A stretch of 64,000 bases of DNA from Stenopsyche tienmushanensis (Eukaryota; Arthropoda; Insecta; Trichoptera; Stenopsychidae): the NCBI GenBank assembly GCA_008973525.1, contig WACJ01000058.1, positions 1-64,000 of the forward strand, given 5' to 3'. Shown in pieces: positions 61,226 through 64,000 of this stretch. Made by a program: the position numbers and the translations under genes. Every line of letters begins with the position of its first letter. Within the stretch, counting starts at the first letter, position 1. Below the pieces are notes generated by a model that searched no databases, was not told the origin of the DNA, and saw only the letters and a program-made list of their open reading frames with translations.

Positions 61226-61232
61226 ATCGAAA

Positions 61233-61266
61233 GTGAGTGAGTGAGTGAGTGAGTTTGAGTGAGTGA
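61233..61266. repeat. (GTGA)n microsatellite
   Basis: Five perfect GTGA units followed by an interrupted continuation (GTTTGAGTGAGTGATTG). Confidence 0.9.
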
Positions 61267-61274
61267 TTGAATTT

Positions 61275-62895
61275 ACAACATCCAGAAAAATTCATTTTTT
61301 AAATGATTTTTACATTATTTGACAACCAAGGAGGTTTGAACCTTGAGCGCATTACTTTACAAAATTATTCATATTAACATACTTCAACGATTGATTGAAT
61401 AACATGTTATTTGAAGTTTGGAATATATTTAGATCCTTTGGCACAGAATAACAATCGTTTTCATCGCACGAAATGATGTTGAATTGGGTCGAATATTAAA
61501 ATAAATGTGTCACTTTACGATCATCCAATTGCCGGCAATAATCCTTTCGCAGCTTCATTATATTTATTCAGAGCCTAATAAAATTCTTTCAGCACAATCC
61601 GCGAGATTATGCCTTCGTCATAGAATTTCGTCCAACCCCACAAAATAGCATTTTTATATCGGCACATAGAATGCTACCGTCGAATGAGCTCTTTCATCCC
61701 CCCAGTGAAAATTTTTAGGCTCAACTGATCGTCGGAATACGCCATAAAGCCGAACATTAAAAAGTACTTCAGTAATTTCAGCCGTCGACATATTCGACTG
61801 CTTAAATGAATCAAGATTTCGATAAACGTACATTATGTAACAATTCGAGCTTACGTCGTTTGAAGGCAAACGATCTACAGTAAAATTTCGGTGCGTACGA
61901 AAAACCGGATATTTTTTCGCGAATTTATTCATACATTGGTAGGATTTTTACGCCATTTCTGGAGAGTTTCTCTTATTAGATTTTTCTGTTTCCAATTCTG
62001 GATGAAGCCCCCGGGAGCTCAAGTGACAAACTACAGATCATCATTCAGGGGCGTGCTACGCGTAGCATGACTAAACTCCGACGGCTCACATCCAAGCGAA
62101 ACATGATTAAAGTTAAACCATTTTTTACTTAAAAAATAAATTAGAATCTAATCAGGATTGAAGGCTCTAAAAACTTTACAGACGTATCGTTTAAGAAAAC
62201 AATCTTCGCGTCTGAATTTTATTAATTTGGGACAATTTATCACTATTATGATAGATCGTGATGTTGCATATTATATTAATCGAGTCTACCAGACTTGCCA
62301 CTTTTTTGTTGCGTATTTTCAAAGGTCTAATTTAAAAACGAGGTCAAATAGAATAATCAAAAACCGATTATATCCAATTAAAGCTATAATACTGGGCTCA
62401 CAATAGAAAACATCCATACTTCGAATCAATAGCTGAGGCTCAGTATATCGCTTTGTGCCATAATATAGGCCAAAAGCTTATATCTGTTATAGCATTTTTA
62501 ATGCAAAAACATCAACCTTTTATAAAAAAAATTAACTATATGAATTTAAAATAAATTTTAACGAGGTTTTTTAAAAAAATCTATAAGGTATCGTTTGCCA
62601 AAACATTAACATATTTGTGTATTAATTTTTTTTTGATGCTTGATACACTTTTATGTATTAATTATTTTAAATTTGCGACTTAACAACCTTAAATTATTTT
62701 CTTGAAAAGCTTAAAAAACCTGATCCCTATAAATTATTAATCTACTGTATCTTCTGAAAAGATTATACCAATGTTCCAAGTTTCTTATAATATGCAATAT
62801 TTTGAGCATTCCCACTAAAATTTTAGTATCCATCAACTAGTATAGACTTCATTGAATCAAATTATGAAATGTATTTTAACATTTATGCGGCAACG
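61275..62895. other. AT-rich intergenic stretch
   Basis: Frames at 61654-61932 (minus, 92 codons) and 62158-62406 (plus, 82 codons) have no recognised motif. A perfect 14-bp palindrome TGCTACGCGTAGCA lies at 62054-62067. Confidence 0.4.
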
Positions 62896-62902
62896 TGTAT
62901 TA

Positions 62903-63333
62903 CTAGGTATATCCGGAAAGTAAGTGTACTATTTTTTAATATATATTTTTTAGAAAAAGTCGTGGTACAAGCTTCTTTATGCCCTTCTTGAAGAACTCTC
63001 TCACCAGCTCCTTTCCCCACTTCAGAACTTTCCAAAACTCTGAGGCCATGATTATTTTGCCCGAAACTCCGGTTTTGAATTTTTTGTCAGGTGGGGAATG
63101 GGAAATGACGTGTAATGAGCCACCCACTTTTTATCTCCAGTTACAGGGATTTCTTACCGACATCTTTCACGCAACTGGACACTACAACGTGAATTTACGT
63201 AGTAACATATTTCTGCTATACTCGCTTTGTTAGGAGATCTCCTTCTACTACTCAGTATAGCCAACCCTTAAAAAATAAAATAAAAATACAGCCCGTTTTT
63301 GTCACAGTACACTTATTTTCGGGATATACCTGG
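62903..63333 (-). mobile_element. Compact mariner deletion derivative with intact ends
   Basis: The terminal repeats C(T/C)AGGTATATCC(G/C)GAAA(G/A)TAAGTGTACT are inverted at both ends. TA flanks both sides (62901-62902 and 63334-63335), giving a 431-bp unit. The minus strand retains mariner transposase pieces in shifted frames: a GD-KWVAHYT block (catalytic first Asp context), then KFKTGVSGKIIMASEFWK, then a jump to the C-terminal REFFKKGIKKLVPR. The intervening second and third catalytic residues are deleted, and the N-terminal DNA-binding half is mostly missing. The well-preserved ends make it the most recently mobile-looking mariner here. Confidence 0.82.
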
Positions 63334-63339
63334 TAGATA

Positions 63340-64000
63340 TCACACAAACGAAAAATATACACATATGTTATTACTTTAGTAATAGAAATTCTAAATTGTC
63401 TATATAAATATGAAAGCGCTTTGAATTATAGACAAGATCAACATAGATAATATATTTATCCAGCATAATATAATCCAAACCGCTCAATTCTGAGAAAACC
63501 AGCGGATTATTCTAATTCCCAGGATATTCTAATCTCTAACTGTTCAATTCCGGGAAAATAAAAAAAAAAACAGAAAAGACATCAAATTAGTTTCTTATCG
63601 ATCTGATGTAGATGGTTCATATATCATATATTTAAAATAGCTCATAAAATTGCTATAATTATTCAAAAAATATTATTAAATAAGACGATACATTTTGAAC
63701 GTTGCATACACTTGGATTTTTTATGAATCGAAGCAAATCCTTAATTTTTCATAGCCACTCGCTGTTTTAAATTACTCCACAGTTGTGCATCAATTCCAAC
63801 AATCGTAAAGCTAAATATTTTTTTGTAGTACTATTTCCATTATTGGACATACTAATTAAGATATGCTATTTTTAAGCGGATCTAAGTGGATTTTAGATAT
63901 CAGCTGATTCTCATTATATATAAGTTACATTTACTATTTACTATTTTTGCAATCAATCACTCAATCAAAGACAGTCTTGCCTATCTATATTAATTATTCA
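63340..64000. other. AT-rich window end, nothing recognised
   Basis: No gene or repeat supported. Confidence 0.4.

Noticed and set aside
62054..62067. Perfect 14-bp palindrome TGCTACGCGTAGCA
   Set aside because: Isolated, with no repeat partner or gene nearby. It may be chance or a TE fragment.

Overview
This window reads as AT-rich nuclear DNA from an insect. Three things point that way: one spliced gene with canonical GT-AG introns, intron sizes from 0.27 to 7.9 kb, and insect-type transposon remnants (mariner, jockey-like and R1-like LINEs, TTAA-flanked DNA elements, pogo/Tigger-like and hAT-like pieces). There is no operon structure and no sign of bacterial, organellar or viral origin. 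The order of insect cannot be fixed from the sequence alone.

The one confident host gene is on the + strand. Six coding exons between 29412 and 49603 join in frame (232, 145, 160, 198, 135 and 513 nt) into a 460-residue rhodopsin-family GPCR. It has seven membrane segments, a GN motif in TM1, an LAxxD motif in TM2, an ERY motif, the TM3-ECL2 cysteine pair, a CNLP motif in TM6 and an NPLLY motif in TM7. From knowledge of the family it looks most like the insect trissin receptor (Drosophila CG34381), a neuropeptide GPCR. A strong splice acceptor at 29288 implies at least one non-coding exon further upstream. A poly(A) signal lies at 49742.

Layout. 1-29 kb: no convincing host gene. It holds two internally deleted mariners (249-1142 and 13467-13989), a GC-rich transposon-like patch (8.7-9.7 kb), a pogo/Tigger-like remnant (12.8-13.4 kb), three related short inverted-repeat MITEs (14.7, 16.9 and 17.9 kb) and two decayed copies of a TTAA-flanked Kolobok/Mutator-like element (24.0-25.1 and 27.2-28.0 kb). 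29-50 kb: the receptor gene. Its introns carry a 75-bp hairpin MITE (intron 1), an R1-like LINE 3' fragment plus dispersed repeats (intron 2), another Kolobok-like copy (intron 3) and a jockey-like LINE fragment (intron 4). 50-64 kb: intergenic, with more Kolobok-like copies, a Tigger-like C-terminus, a second jockey-like copy, a candidate orphan exon on the minus strand (55353-55611), a second copy of the hairpin MITE family, another mariner 5' end, a second hAT-like repeat and a compact mariner deletion derivative with intact ends and TA target duplications (62903-63333).

No element keeps an intact transposase or reverse transcriptase. The most unusual signals are the multi-copy TTAA family with a nested hairpin, a short coding-like repeat (LPA-S/A-KTIGR) found at four places, an unexplained ~310-bp repeat pair at 19.4 and 35.8 kb, and the near-perfect foldback inside receptor intron 1.
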